The notes beneath the pieces were generated by a model, which worked only from the letters and a program-made list of their open reading frames with translations, was not told the origin of the DNA and made no database searches. A stretch of 64,000 nucleotides of DNA from assembly GCA_964532465.1 (NCBI GenBank), contig CAZHHX010000005.1, forward strand, positions 1-64,000. Reading direction: 5' to 3'. Each line of letters begins with the position of its first letter. The first letter of the stretch is position 1. Origin of the DNA: JAPLKB01 sp964532465. Lineage in GTDB: Bacteria > Desulfobacterota > Syntrophorhabdia > Syntrophorhabdales > Syntrophorhabdaceae. Shown here piece after piece: positions 7,476-16,375 of this stretch. The position numbers were made by a program, and so were the translations under genes.

Positions 7476-8954
7476 ATGTTTAAGAAAATTCTCATTGCCA
7501 ATCGTGGTGAAATAGCCATCCGTATAATGCGTGCCTGCCGGGAGATGGGTATTGCTTCCGTTGCGGTCTATTCCGAGGCTGATAAGGACGCATTATTTGC
7601 GAAGTATGCTGATGAGGCATATTTCATCGGTCCAGCTCCGGCAACGATGAGCTATCTTAAGATGGAAAAACTGATTGAAGTGGCGAAAGAGAGCGGAGCC
7701 GATGGGATACATCCCGGTTACGGATTCCTCGCGGAAAACCCGAAATTTGCCAGGACGTGTGAAGAGGAGGGTATAAAGTTCATCGGACCGTCGAGCAGAG
7801 TTCTTGCGCTCCTGGGCGACAAGGTAGCAGCGCGCCGCGAGATGATAAGAGCGGGAGTGCCTGTGGTGCCTGGGACCGATGAATGTGTTACAAAATTCGG
7901 GCAGGCAAGGGATATAGCCAATGAGACCGGATATCCGATTATCATCAAACCCTCAGGCGGTGGAGGGGGAATAGGGATGACCATCGTGTGGAAAGAAGGG
8001 GAACTTGAAAAGGCTTTGGAGTCGACGCAGGCCATTGCCGCGACCACCTTCGGCATAGCCGATGTCTACATTGAGAAATACCTGACCAATCCCCGCCATA
8101 TAGAGTTTCAACTCTTGGGGGACTCCCACGGAAACGCCATTCACCTGGGGGAGAGGGAATGCTCCATACAGCGAAGACATCAGAAGTTGATCGAGGAATC
8201 CCCTTCTCCGGCCGTCACCCATAAAGTCCGCAAAGATATGGGAGAAAAGGCCGCGAACGCTGCAAGGATGGTCGGTTATGAAGGCGCAGGGACGATGGAG
8301 TTCCTTTTCTCTGAAGGAAAGCTGTATTTCATGGAAGTGAACGCTCGTGTGCAGGTGGAGCACCCGGTGACGGAGATGGTAACGGGTGTGGATATCGTGA
8401 AAGAGGGGATACGAATCGCCTCGGGATTGCCCTTAAGTCTCACACAGAAGGACGTGAAACTGCGGGGCAGCGCCATTGAATGCAGGATTAATGCGGAAGA
8501 TCCTTTGAACGATTTTGTCCCCACACCCGGGAAGATCAGGAGCTATAATGCTCCTGGAGGTCCGGGTGTTCGCGTTGACAGCGGCGTGTACAGCGGGTAT
8601 ACAATACCTCCCTTCTATGATCCTATGATCGCAAAGCTCATTGTCTGGGGAAGTGACCGGAATGAGGCAATAAGCAGAATGCGGCGGGCGCTCTACGAAT
8701 ACATTATTACCGGGATGAAGAACAATATCCCCTTCCACATGGCAGTTATGGAAAACCCGCGCTTTGTAAAAGGTGAATTGGGAACCCATTTTATCGAAAG
8801 CGAGACCACACTGCTGGATGATATGAAGAGCATTATGGAGCGGGAGAAATCATTAGAGGAAAAACTCCCCAAACTGTTTGAAGATAAAAAAAGAATTGCC
8901 GCGATTGCCGCTGTAGCGGCAGTGACGCAGATGTATAGGCAGAACAATCAATAA
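7476..8954 (+). CDS. Biotin carboxylase subunit
   Basis: This subunit carboxylates biotin with ATP and bicarbonate and passes the carboxyl group to the preceding carboxyltransferase. All expected parts are visible: MFKKILIANRGEIAIR at the start, the ATP-grasp glycine loop KPSGGGGGIGM, ECSIQRRHQK, and the catalytic stretch NARVQVEHPVTE. At 492 residues it is slightly longer than AccC, as in two-subunit pyruvate-carboxylase types. The ATG at 7476 is preferred over upstream in-frame codons because it sits one base after the previous stop, indicating translational coupling, and because it matches the family N-terminus. The active site looks fully functional. Confidence 0.93.
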   Translation: MFKKILIANRGEIAIRIMRACREMGIASVAVYSEADKDALFAKYADEAYFIGPAPATMSYLKMEKLIEVAKESGADGIHPGYGFLAENPKFARTCEEEGIKFIGPSSRVLALLGDKVAARREMIRAGVPVVPGTDECVTKFGQARDIANETGYPIIIKPSGGGGGIGMTIVWKEGELEKALESTQAIAATTFGIADVYIEKYLTNPRHIEFQLLGDSHGNAIHLGERECSIQRRHQKLIEESPSPAVTHKVRKDMGEKAANAARMVGYEGAGTMEFLFSEGKLYFMEVNARVQVEHPVTEMVTGVDIVKEGIRIASGLPLSLTQKDVKLRGSAIECRINAEDPLNDFVPTPGKIRSYNAPGGPGVRVDSGVYSGYTIPPFYDPMIAKLIVWGSDRNEAISRMRRALYEYIITGMKNNIPFHMAVMENPRFVKGELGTHFIESETTLLDDMKSIMEREKSLEEKLPKLFEDKKRIAAIAAVAAVTQMYRQNNQ

Positions 8955-8986
8955 CCATATTCCCTCGCACCTCGCGGGAGAGGACC

Positions 8987-9014
8987 GTAGGGAACGGTCG
9001 TGACCGTTCCCTAC
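8987..9014. repeat. Perfect 13-bp inverted repeat between biotin carboxylase and Tm-1-like genes
   Basis: Arms 8987-8999 and 9002-9014 are exact reverse complements (GTAGGGAACGGTC and its complement) around a 2-nt centre. There is no T-run, so it is unlikely to be an intrinsic terminator. It resembles REP-type palindromes or an mRNA processing or stability hairpin inside an operon. Only one copy was seen in this window. Confidence 0.6.
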
Positions 9015-9038
9015 TAGAAAAAGGAGTGTGATGCTGTT

Positions 9039-10274
9039 ATGGGAAAAACAATCGTTATTCTGGGAACTTTTGATACAAAAGGGGACCATTTACAACTTTT
9101 AAAAGAGAAAATCGCTTCCAGAGGGCACAGGGCTGTTACGATGGACCTTAGCTTGGGAGGTAATTCTCCAATAAAAGTTGACATCACCCCGCAGGAAATT
9201 GCAGGTCTCATGGGGAAGAATACGGAAGAGTTCATGGCCTCGCGCGATAGACATATGAAAGCAGAGGTAATGGTAAAGGGGGCGCAGGAGAAGATACTGG
9301 AACTCCTTTCCAGGCAGGAAGTTGATGGGGCAGTAGCCCTTGGGGGAGCGTCAATGGCGCTTATAGGTTCCAGAATAATGTCGAGGCTTCCCTTCGGCAT
9401 ACCGAAAGTCATTGCCACGTCGGCTGCCATGCCCGCTTATTCGTCAGAGTGGTTTGACGCAATGGATATCCTTGTCATGCAGATAATAATGGAGTTTACA
9501 GGGATGAACAGACTCTTGACCCATGCCATCGGACAGGTTGCAGGGGTGATTTCGGGTATGGTGGAGGAAAGCTTTTCGCACGAATCTTTGTCCTTGCCAT
9601 ATCCATCTGTTGCAATAACGGAGATAGGTTTCTGTCCTGGATGTGCCAGACAGGTCGAGGCATTACTGGAAAAGAAGGGATACCATGTATGTACCTTTCA
9701 CGCTCAGGGGATAAGCGAAAAGGCCATGGACAGGCTCATTTCTCAGGGTTTCTTCGATGGCGTTATAGACATTGTTCCGGCAGGTTTGATTGAGGAAATT
9801 TATCAGGGCAACAGGCCGGCTGGCATGGAGAGGCTCGATGCAGCCTGCGAGAGAGGCGTCCCGATGATTCTTGCTCCCTGCACAATAAATCTTACAGGCT
9901 GTGGCATAACCCGTAAAAACAGGGAAAAATATATATCAAGACCCCGTGTAATGAAAATGGATGAGATGAGAGCTATGACCCGCTATAACGCTGATGAATT
10001 GCAGTACGCTGCTGGTTTTTACAGGGAAAAGCTGAACAAAGCAAAAGGGCCGGTAAAGTTTTTTGTTCCCTTAAAGGGCTGGTCCGCAATAGATCGGGAG
10101 GGTTCCGTACTTTATGATCCTGAAGGGGATCGGGTTTTTATTGACGCGTTAAAAGAAGGTCTGAACCCGCAGGTAGAGATTGTCGATGTTTTATGCAATC
10201 TCGAAGATCTTGAGTTTGCTGAGGCAATGGTCGAAGCCTTTGATAGAGTTTTTAAAGAATCACAACATGCATGA
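9039..10274 (+). CDS. Tm-1-like ATP-binding (UPF0261) protein, cysteine-rich variant
   Basis: The 411-residue protein matches the Tm-1/UPF0261 family along its whole length: GTFDTKGDHL at the start, LGGASMALIGSRIM, a two-domain Rossmann-like pattern and PLKGWSAIDREG near the end. Family members bind ATP, and their reaction is mostly unknown. This copy differs from the usual pattern at several places. FCPGCAR replaces the common TTPCV region, and APCTINLTGCG replaces the glycine-rich segment ending in NFG, giving four cysteines that could hold a metal. AAGGAG lies upstream. Its place between the carboxylase and the PEP-synthase-like pair suggests a role in the same pathway, possibly as an ATP-dependent accessory enzyme. 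Confidence 0.8.
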   Translation: MGKTIVILGTFDTKGDHLQLLKEKIASRGHRAVTMDLSLGGNSPIKVDITPQEIAGLMGKNTEEFMASRDRHMKAEVMVKGAQEKILELLSRQEVDGAVALGGASMALIGSRIMSRLPFGIPKVIATSAAMPAYSSEWFDAMDILVMQIIMEFTGMNRLLTHAIGQVAGVISGMVEESFSHESLSLPYPSVAITEIGFCPGCARQVEALLEKKGYHVCTFHAQGISEKAMDRLISQGFFDGVIDIVPAGLIEEIYQGNRPAGMERLDAACERGVPMILAPCTINLTGCGITRKNREKYISRPRVMKMDEMRAMTRYNADELQYAAGFYREKLNKAKGPVKFFVPLKGWSAIDREGSVLYDPEGDRVFIDALKEGLNPQVEIVDVLCNLEDLEFAEAMVEAFDRVFKESQHA

Positions 10275-10297
10275 AAGTTTTAGAAGAGGAGGATAAT

Positions 10298-11320
10298 ATG
10301 TCTGACAAATGGATTTACTGGCTTGAGGAGCTTGGCAAGGAGGATAACGAACGTGTAGGCAGGAAATGTGCCAACCTTGGTGAGATAACAAAGGCAGGGC
10401 TACCTGTTCCGAAGGGATTCTGCCTATCCGTGAGTGCCTATGGCATGTTCATGGAACTTACCGGGGCTGCGGGAGAAATAGCGTGTCTCCTGGAAACCCA
10501 CAAACCTGCTGCGGACGATGTTGAAGGAATCCGTGCTCTAAGCAGGGCCATGCGACAGACCGTTGAGTCGAAGCCCCTGCCTCCCGAGATGGCTGACACG
10601 CTATTATCATATTATAGCCAACTGTGTGACCAGATCTGTACTCTGGATGTGGCTGTGTCCACACGGTCCGCTGGTGCAGTGAGCCATCCAGGCCAGTATG
10701 AGACTTATCTCAATGTAAAAGGTAAGGATGATCTTATTGACAAAGTGCGTAAAGTTTGGGCAAGCACCTTCAACGAGAGATCGCTGGCTTTTTGCATTAA
10801 TAAGGGGTTGCCTCTCGGCAACGAACCCATCGGGGTAGCCGTACTGACAATGGTAGAGGCGCGGTCAGCAGGAATTGCCTTCAGCGCTGATCCGAATACG
10901 GGAGATACATCAAAGATTATCATTGAAGCAAACTGGGGCCTTGGAGAGAGTGTTGTCAGTGGCGAACTTATGCCTGACCGCTGGGTAATAGACAAGGAAA
11001 CGCTGGAAATCCGCGAAAGAACTCTCGGGAGAAAGGATAAAGCAACAGTTTGTCTGGATTGCGGGATTGAAGATGCCGAAATCTCTCCCGAAAAAGCTTG
11101 CTCCTTTTGTCTGAGCGACGAAGAATTGCAGGAGATTGCGAGGCTGGCGAATAGACTTGAGGCGCATTTCGGTCTGCCTCAGGACATTGAATGGGCTGTA
11201 GCTGAAGACAAGCCATTCCCCAATATTGTTTTGCTGCAGACGCGCGCAGTTGTAATTTCAAAGCAGGCCCCGGTTGATCAGGTTCTTGATCTTATGGTCG
11301 GCTTGTTAGCTTTCAAGTAG
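10298..11320 (+). CDS. PEP-synthase-like ATP-grasp subunit (split dikinase, subunit B)
   Basis: The 340-residue protein is only the N-terminal ATP-binding domain of PEP synthase/PPDK: GRKCANLGEITKAGLPVPKG, STRSAGAVSHPGQYETYLNV, FSADPNTGD, and DIEWAV followed by LLQTRAV. It should phosphorylate the histidine of the partner encoded next. This two-protein arrangement, without a PEP/pyruvate barrel, is like phenylphosphate synthase of anaerobic phenol degraders (about 40-kDa ATP subunit plus about 70-kDa phospho-His subunit) and like rifampicin phosphotransferase domains. The ATG at 10298 is chosen because GAGGAGG lies 6 nt upstream. An earlier in-frame ATG at 10271 overlaps the previous stop. 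Confidence 0.85.
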   Translation: MSDKWIYWLEELGKEDNERVGRKCANLGEITKAGLPVPKGFCLSVSAYGMFMELTGAAGEIACLLETHKPAADDVEGIRALSRAMRQTVESKPLPPEMADTLLSYYSQLCDQICTLDVAVSTRSAGAVSHPGQYETYLNVKGKDDLIDKVRKVWASTFNERSLAFCINKGLPLGNEPIGVAVLTMVEARSAGIAFSADPNTGDTSKIIIEANWGLGESVVSGELMPDRWVIDKETLEIRERTLGRKDKATVCLDCGIEDAEISPEKACSFCLSDEELQEIARLANRLEAHFGLPQDIEWAVAEDKPFPNIVLLQTRAVVISKQAPVDQVLDLMVGLLAFK

Positions 11321-11397
11321 TATCGAGATGATTCGAGGAGTTTACTATAAACCGTGGTAAGCATGCCATGGCATAAAAAATAAAAGGGGGCAAGACA

Positions 11398-13080
11398 ATG
11401 TTACATGATGCTTACGATTTATCGTTTTATGAATTTGATGATGAGAAAGACCCAAAGGAGTACGGTGTTTTACTGTGCGATGTAGTTCATGGCAGACCGC
11501 CCATGAAGCCAACTTACATGGGTATCGGCTGGTACTGGTACTACCATGGAGTGCGCTACGGAGCTGAAACATTGCATTTACCCACTACCCATGGATGGGA
11601 CTCGCGGTTTGTGCAAGGCTACCCTTATATCACAGCTATTCGTACCACCCCTGAGGAGGCAAAAGAGCGGGAGCCAATCTTCCGGGAGAAAATCAAACCA
11701 TTCCTTGAAAACTTTGACGGTGTTTGGGACCCCTTTAAAGCGGAGTTACTGAAGATGTACAAGGAGGCGAAGGATGCACGGGGCCTCAAGGAGTGGGACG
11801 ATATAAAGAAACTGAGCAATGCCGACCTGCTGAGCTTCTTCCTTGATTTTGCTTACATCATCAACCGGAAAGAAGGTGAAATCCATTTTATTATGCTCAT
11901 GGCATCTTTTTATATAGTAGGTCTCCTTCAAGAGATGTGGCGGTCCCTCTTTGGAGATGAACCATCTATTGATCCGAGCTTCCACAAACTTATGTCGGGG
12001 TTTGAAAACCAGGACATGAAAATGGGCCGGATGATGTGGGAACTTGGCCGCAAGGCAGTGGAACTTGGCCTTGACGAGACCTTCAGGGATACCGGGGACG
12101 ATGATCTCATAGACAAACTTAATACTACCGAAGCAGGAAAAACATGGAACAGTCTCTATCACGAATTCCTTCTGGAACACGGATGGCGCTCCGACCGGGC
12201 GCACTCCTACGACAGCCCCGTGTGGCTTGAAAAGCCGAGTATAGGTCTCAGCAGGATCAAACTTCTTATGCACGCGCCTCTGTTTAAATTCGACGTGGAA
12301 AGAATTCGCGTAATCAAAGACCGTGAAGAAGCTGAAAAAGAAGTGCTTGCAAGAGTGCCGGAGATACAAAGACCGGCTTTTAGTCTTCTCGTAAAAGCTG
12401 CACAGAAGTCAGGATACTGGAGTGAAGATCATGGCTATTTCTGCGACTGTTATGTGGGGGCCATGGGTCGATGGATTATCCAGGAGTTCGGCAGGAGGTT
12501 TGCACAGGCCGGGAGTATCGACGATGCCGAGGATATCTATTTCCTCCATCCCAACGAGATACGTAAAGCTGCCATACCCTTGGGGAGGATCAATCTCCGT
12601 CCATACGTGGAGCGACGGAAGAAGGTCTGGGAAGAGAACATGAAGATTGAGCCGATACCATTTTTTGGAGACATAAGCCAGGCTCAGGATATAGTCCGAA
12701 GCGATCCTACCCTTCTTGTTTCCACACAGGTTCCTGTGGTGAGGAAAGAGTTGAAGGCCGATTTGTATGGCGCCGCATGTGCTCCAGGGTCCTTTCAGGG
12801 AACGGCGAGAGTTATCATGAGCGTGGATAAAATATCCGAATTGAAACCAGGTGAAATACTGGTTGCTCCCGGCACCTCTACGGCATGGATGGTGGTATTC
12901 GGCATTATCAAGGGACTTGTAACAGACGGAGGCGGAGCCCTTTCTCATCCTGTTATCATGGCAAGGGAGTTCGGTATCCCCTGTGTTTCTGGAACAATTG
13001 AGGCCACGCAGAAGATCACGACCGGCGACAAAATTTGGGTGGACGGCAACCGCGGCGTGGTTTTCATTATGGATAAATGA
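11398..13080 (+). CDS. PEP-utiliser swivel-domain subunit (split dikinase, subunit A; phenylphosphate-synthase-like)
   Basis: The 560-residue protein ends in the PEP-utilising mobile domain, with the phosphoryl-carrying His517 in GGALSHPVIMAREFGIP, preceded by ILVAPGTSTAWMV. The first 430 or so residues form the helical middle region seen in phenylphosphate synthase and rifampicin phosphotransferases (for example FLLEHGWRSDRAHSYDSP), and probably bind the phosphate acceptor. The C-terminal PEP/pyruvate barrel is absent, so pyruvate is an unlikely acceptor. With subunit B it would use ATP to phosphorylate an alcohol, phenol or enol and release AMP and phosphate. No CBS-domain third subunit of the Thauera type is present. 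The acceptor is unknown. Confidence 0.83.
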   Translation: MLHDAYDLSFYEFDDEKDPKEYGVLLCDVVHGRPPMKPTYMGIGWYWYYHGVRYGAETLHLPTTHGWDSRFVQGYPYITAIRTTPEEAKEREPIFREKIKPFLENFDGVWDPFKAELLKMYKEAKDARGLKEWDDIKKLSNADLLSFFLDFAYIINRKEGEIHFIMLMASFYIVGLLQEMWRSLFGDEPSIDPSFHKLMSGFENQDMKMGRMMWELGRKAVELGLDETFRDTGDDDLIDKLNTTEAGKTWNSLYHEFLLEHGWRSDRAHSYDSPVWLEKPSIGLSRIKLLMHAPLFKFDVERIRVIKDREEAEKEVLARVPEIQRPAFSLLVKAAQKSGYWSEDHGYFCDCYVGAMGRWIIQEFGRRFAQAGSIDDAEDIYFLHPNEIRKAAIPLGRINLRPYVERRKKVWEENMKIEPIPFFGDISQAQDIVRSDPTLLVSTQVPVVRKELKADLYGAACAPGSFQGTARVIMSVDKISELKPGEILVAPGTSTAWMVVFGIIKGLVTDGGGALSHPVIMAREFGIPCVSGTIEATQKITTGDKIWVDGNRGVVFIMDK

Positions 13081-13155
13081 GATAAGTGCTGCTTTTTATT
13101 GTTAAGGAATCACAGATGATTTGATGAATATTTATATTTAAAGGAGGTATTTATA

Positions 13156-14751
13156 ATGACAAAAACACCTTTACCACAGGTGCTGCCTGAACTGATCGAA
13201 GATAGGGCAAAAAGGAACGGCGACAGGATTTTCCTTCGTTTCAAGGATCAGTCATTTACCTATAACGACATGAATCATTATGCAAACCGTTGTGCGAACG
13301 CTTTTATTAACCAGGGGGTAATAAAGGGAGACAAGATCAGCATCATGCTCCCGAATTGCCCGGAATATATACATCTATGGTTCGGCTCGGCAAAGATGGG
13401 GGCAGTAGAAGTTCCGATCAATACATCATACAAGGGCGAGTTTTTGCGGCATATTGTTGACCAGTCGGATTCGAAGATACTGGTGATCGCAAAGGAATTC
13501 CTGGATCGAGTCAAGCTGATAGAGGATGTATTACCAAAGGTAAAAAAGGTTGTAGTCCTGGGTGGTCTCAATGAAGAGGAAGCAGCAGGATACAAGATTC
13601 CCATGATCAGCTTTGAGGAATTCTTCAATGTACCTGAAACATCTGTTGATGTGAATATCTATCCATCGGACCCTCAGAATATCATCTATACTTCGGGAAC
13701 TACAGGTCTTTCCAAGGGCGCACTGGGTCCCCATAAGTTTTGGATTACGGTGGCCGAGCAGTTGCTTCCGTTACGTGAGGGCGGAAGGGATGATATCTTC
13801 TACACATTCCTGCCGCTCTATCATATGAACGGTCAATGTCTCACAACAATAACGGCCATGCTCGCAGAAGGCCAGATGGTGCTTTCCGATAAATTCAGCG
13901 CCTCCCGCTTCTGGGAAGAAATCCGCAAATGCGGAGCTACCCAGTTCAATTACCTCGGAGCGGTAATACCAATCCTGGCAAAACAGCCGGAGAAACCGGA
14001 CGATCTTGATAACCCGGTCAAGATAGCCTTTGGAGCAGGATGTCCTCAGAATGTAATGGACTATTTTGAAAAACGATTCGGACTGAAATGTATGGAAGGA
14101 TTCGGGATGACCGAAATAGGCATTCCGGTCCATACCACCCTCTATGACAGAAGACCTGGTTCATGTGGACAGCCTCTGCCAATCTATGAAGTTAAACTTT
14201 TTGATGACAACGACGATGAAGTGCCTCCTGATGAGCCGGGAGAGATTGTATTCCGCCCGAAAGAGCCTTTTACCATGATGATCGAGTATTACAATATGCC
14301 CGATAAGACGCTGGAATCATGCAGGAATCTCTGGTTTCATACCGGCGATTTAGCCAAAAGAGATGCTGACGGCTACCTTTATTTTATCGACAGGAAAAAG
14401 GATTCCCTCAGAAGAAGAGGGGAGAATATCTCTTCATTTGAGGTGGAAAGGGCCATTAATACCCATCCGAAGGTACTTGAGTCGGCAGCCGTTGCAGTGA
14501 AGGCTGAGATGCCGGAAGATGAAGTGAAAATATGCGTTGTCCTTAAACCCGGCGAGACCCTTACACCTGAAGAACTGATTGAATATGCCAATGAAAGGAT
14601 GCCCTATTTCGCGGTGCCGAGATTTGTAGAGTTTATGGAAAGTTTACCAAAAACACCGACTGAACGCGTACAAAAATATCTGCTCAAACAGGCGGGTATC
14701 ACAGCAAATACCTGGGACAGGGAAAAAGCCGGTATTGAAGTTAAAAGGTGA
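13156..14751 (+). CDS. AMP-forming acyl-CoA ligase (CaiC-like)
   Basis: This is an ANL-superfamily ligase (531 residues) that activates a carboxylic acid as acyl-AMP and transfers it to CoA. Motifs seen are IIYTSGTTGLSKGA (A3), MEGFGMTEIG (A5), and WFHTGDLAKRDADGYLYFID with RKKDSLRRRGENIS (A7-A8). At the A10 position the usual catalytic Lys of the TGK motif is Arg (PKTPTERVQK), a substitution found in some related ligases. A strong AAGGAGG precedes the start. It fits as the step that turns a carboxylated product into its CoA ester before thiolysis. Substrate is not predictable. Confidence 0.9.
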   Translation: MTKTPLPQVLPELIEDRAKRNGDRIFLRFKDQSFTYNDMNHYANRCANAFINQGVIKGDKISIMLPNCPEYIHLWFGSAKMGAVEVPINTSYKGEFLRHIVDQSDSKILVIAKEFLDRVKLIEDVLPKVKKVVVLGGLNEEEAAGYKIPMISFEEFFNVPETSVDVNIYPSDPQNIIYTSGTTGLSKGALGPHKFWITVAEQLLPLREGGRDDIFYTFLPLYHMNGQCLTTITAMLAEGQMVLSDKFSASRFWEEIRKCGATQFNYLGAVIPILAKQPEKPDDLDNPVKIAFGAGCPQNVMDYFEKRFGLKCMEGFGMTEIGIPVHTTLYDRRPGSCGQPLPIYEVKLFDDNDDEVPPDEPGEIVFRPKEPFTMMIEYYNMPDKTLESCRNLWFHTGDLAKRDADGYLYFIDRKKDSLRRRGENISSFEVERAINTHPKVLESAAVAVKAEMPEDEVKICVVLKPGETLTPEELIEYANERMPYFAVPRFVEFMESLPKTPTERVQKYLLKQAGITANTWDREKAGIEVKR

Positions 14752-14841
14752 GGAAGCAATTGCTACACAGAACAGGTGGTGTGCCGGAGGGCTAAAAGGT
14801 TAGTCCGGACATCATGGGCTGGATGGACTTAAGGAGGAGAA

Positions 14842-16260
14842 ATGGCAGGGATTACATCAATCGGCGTCTATATTCCCCGATATAGGCTTAGTCTGGAAGA
14901 AATAGGAAGAATGTGGCAGACACGGGGTGCATCAGGGGAGAAGGCGATAGCCGGCTATGATGAGGATACTGTTACAATGGCGGTGGCGGCTTCCCTGGAC
15001 TGCATGAAACAAATCGGCAAAGATGTTGATAGTCTCTATCTGGCCACTGTTACGGCGCCATATAAGGAAAAGCAGAGTGCGGCTATTGTGGCAGGCGCAG
15101 TCGATCTTCGTAAAACATGCCATACAGTTGATTTTACCAATACGCTGAGAGCGGGAACCACAGCCATGAAAGCAGCCGTTGATGCGGTCAAGGGCGGTTC
15201 TGCCGGCCAGGTTCTCGTAGTGGCCTCAGACTGCCGTATAGGCGCCCCAAAGGGACGGTTCGAGCAACTCTTAGGTGATGGGGCTGCGGCAGTTATGATA
15301 GGTTCGGATAATGTTATAGCAGAAATCGAAGGCGCCCATTCCATATTCAGCGATTTTACTGATCTTTGGAAAATGGAGAAGGACTCCTTTGTCCAATCCG
15401 GAGAAGGTCGTTTCATCGATGAAGCGGGTTATATGCCCACCATGCGGGAAGCAGTCGCAGAACTCATGGAAAAATATTCACTGACACCGGGGAGCTTCAA
15501 AAAAATAGTTTTTTACGCACCTGACAGCAGAGCTCATGCAGGCATTGCGAAAGGTCTTGGTTTCAATAAAGATCAGATTCAGGAACCGTTCTTCGGGCAG
15601 ATCGGTAATACAGGCTCGGCAGCGGCAATGATTATGCTGATGGCTGCACTTGAGGAGGCAATACCGGGAGACAGGATTCTCTTCGCCGGTTATGGAGATG
15701 GCGCCGATACTTTTATACTTCGCGTTACCGACAATATTCCCAGGATTAAATCTGCTCCATTAATGAAGGATAAACTGGCAGTAAGGGTTCCCGTGGACTA
15801 CGGGAGATATCTCGTCTGGCGCAACCTTGTTCCTGTTGAGCCGTCAGGTCTGCCGGAACGGGCTGAACCGTCGCTTGCTGCCCGGTGGAGAGAGCGTAAA
15901 ACTATCAGAGCCTTATACGGGGCAAAATGTAGAAAGTGCGGGACGCCCCAGATCCATCCCATTGGCCAGATTTCGCGAATCTGCGTGACATGCCAGGCAA
16001 AGGACGATTTTGACGATTACAAATTCTCCGATAAAAGAGGAAAACTTTTTACCTATGCCATAGATCAGTTGCAGCCGACGCTGAATCCTCCGGGCCTTAA
16101 TGGTGTTGTTGACTTTGACGGCGGAGGCAGGCTGATTTGTGAACTGACCGATTACGATCTTTCAAGGGTTGCAACCGGCATGGTAGTGGAGATGACCTTC
16201 AGGAAGCTCTCTCAGAGCAAGGGGATAGTAAACTACTTCTGGAAGGCAAAACCGATTTAA
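14842..16260 (+). CDS. HMG-CoA-synthase-like protein fused to a DUF35 (zinc ribbon/OB) domain, catalytic Cys missing
   Basis: Residues 1 to about 330 have the HMG-CoA synthase/thiolase-like fold (GITSIGVYIPRYRL, LLGDGAAAVMIG, YGDGAD). The C-terminal 120 or so residues are DUF35: a rubredoxin-like zinc ribbon (KCRKCG and ICVTC) followed by an OB fold. In active archaeal HMGS the catalytic cysteine precedes KAGTA. Here the matching segment is TLRAGT, with Leu at that place, so canonical condensation is unlikely. Cys-less relatives are known in bacteria, usually beside a thiolase. The DUF35 domain probably bridges to the thiolase encoded next. The start is supported by AAGGAGGAG. Confidence 0.85.
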   Translation: MAGITSIGVYIPRYRLSLEEIGRMWQTRGASGEKAIAGYDEDTVTMAVAASLDCMKQIGKDVDSLYLATVTAPYKEKQSAAIVAGAVDLRKTCHTVDFTNTLRAGTTAMKAAVDAVKGGSAGQVLVVASDCRIGAPKGRFEQLLGDGAAAVMIGSDNVIAEIEGAHSIFSDFTDLWKMEKDSFVQSGEGRFIDEAGYMPTMREAVAELMEKYSLTPGSFKKIVFYAPDSRAHAGIAKGLGFNKDQIQEPFFGQIGNTGSAAAMIMLMAALEEAIPGDRILFAGYGDGADTFILRVTDNIPRIKSAPLMKDKLAVRVPVDYGRYLVWRNLVPVEPSGLPERAEPSLAARWRERKTIRALYGAKCRKCGTPQIHPIGQISRICVTCQAKDDFDDYKFSDKRGKLFTYAIDQLQPTLNPPGLNGVVDFDGGGRLICELTDYDLSRVATGMVVEMTFRKLSQSKGIVNYFWKAKPI

Positions 16261-16265
16261 GGCTT

Positions 16266-16357
16266 AAGGCTTTTCAAAGGCCTTTTTTAATAGGTCCAAT
16301 AGGTCATATAAGTCCTATAGGACTTATAAAAAGAAGCTTTTGAAAAAGCCTTTAAAA
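16266..16357. repeat. Nested inverted repeat between the HMGS-like and thiolase genes
   Basis: A perfect 22-bp palindrome (16307-16328, centre CCTATAGG) sits inside longer imperfect arms (about 16266-16282 against 16334-16352). Two tandem AATAGGTC units lie just before the palindrome. The left arm alone folds into a short stem followed by TTTTTT and could act as an attenuator. The structure looks like a REP/MITE-type intergenic insertion. It lies in the 115-nt gap, so it could set relative expression of the flanking genes. Confidence 0.6.
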
Positions 16358-16375
16358 AACTTAGGAGCTACTTCA

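Noticed and set aside
5726..8954. Ordinary two-subunit pyruvate carboxylase or oxaloacetate decarboxylase.
   Set aside because: The carboxyltransferase lacks the carbamylated Lys and the pyruvate Arg, no sodium-pump subunits are present, and the neighbours point to CoA-ester chemistry.
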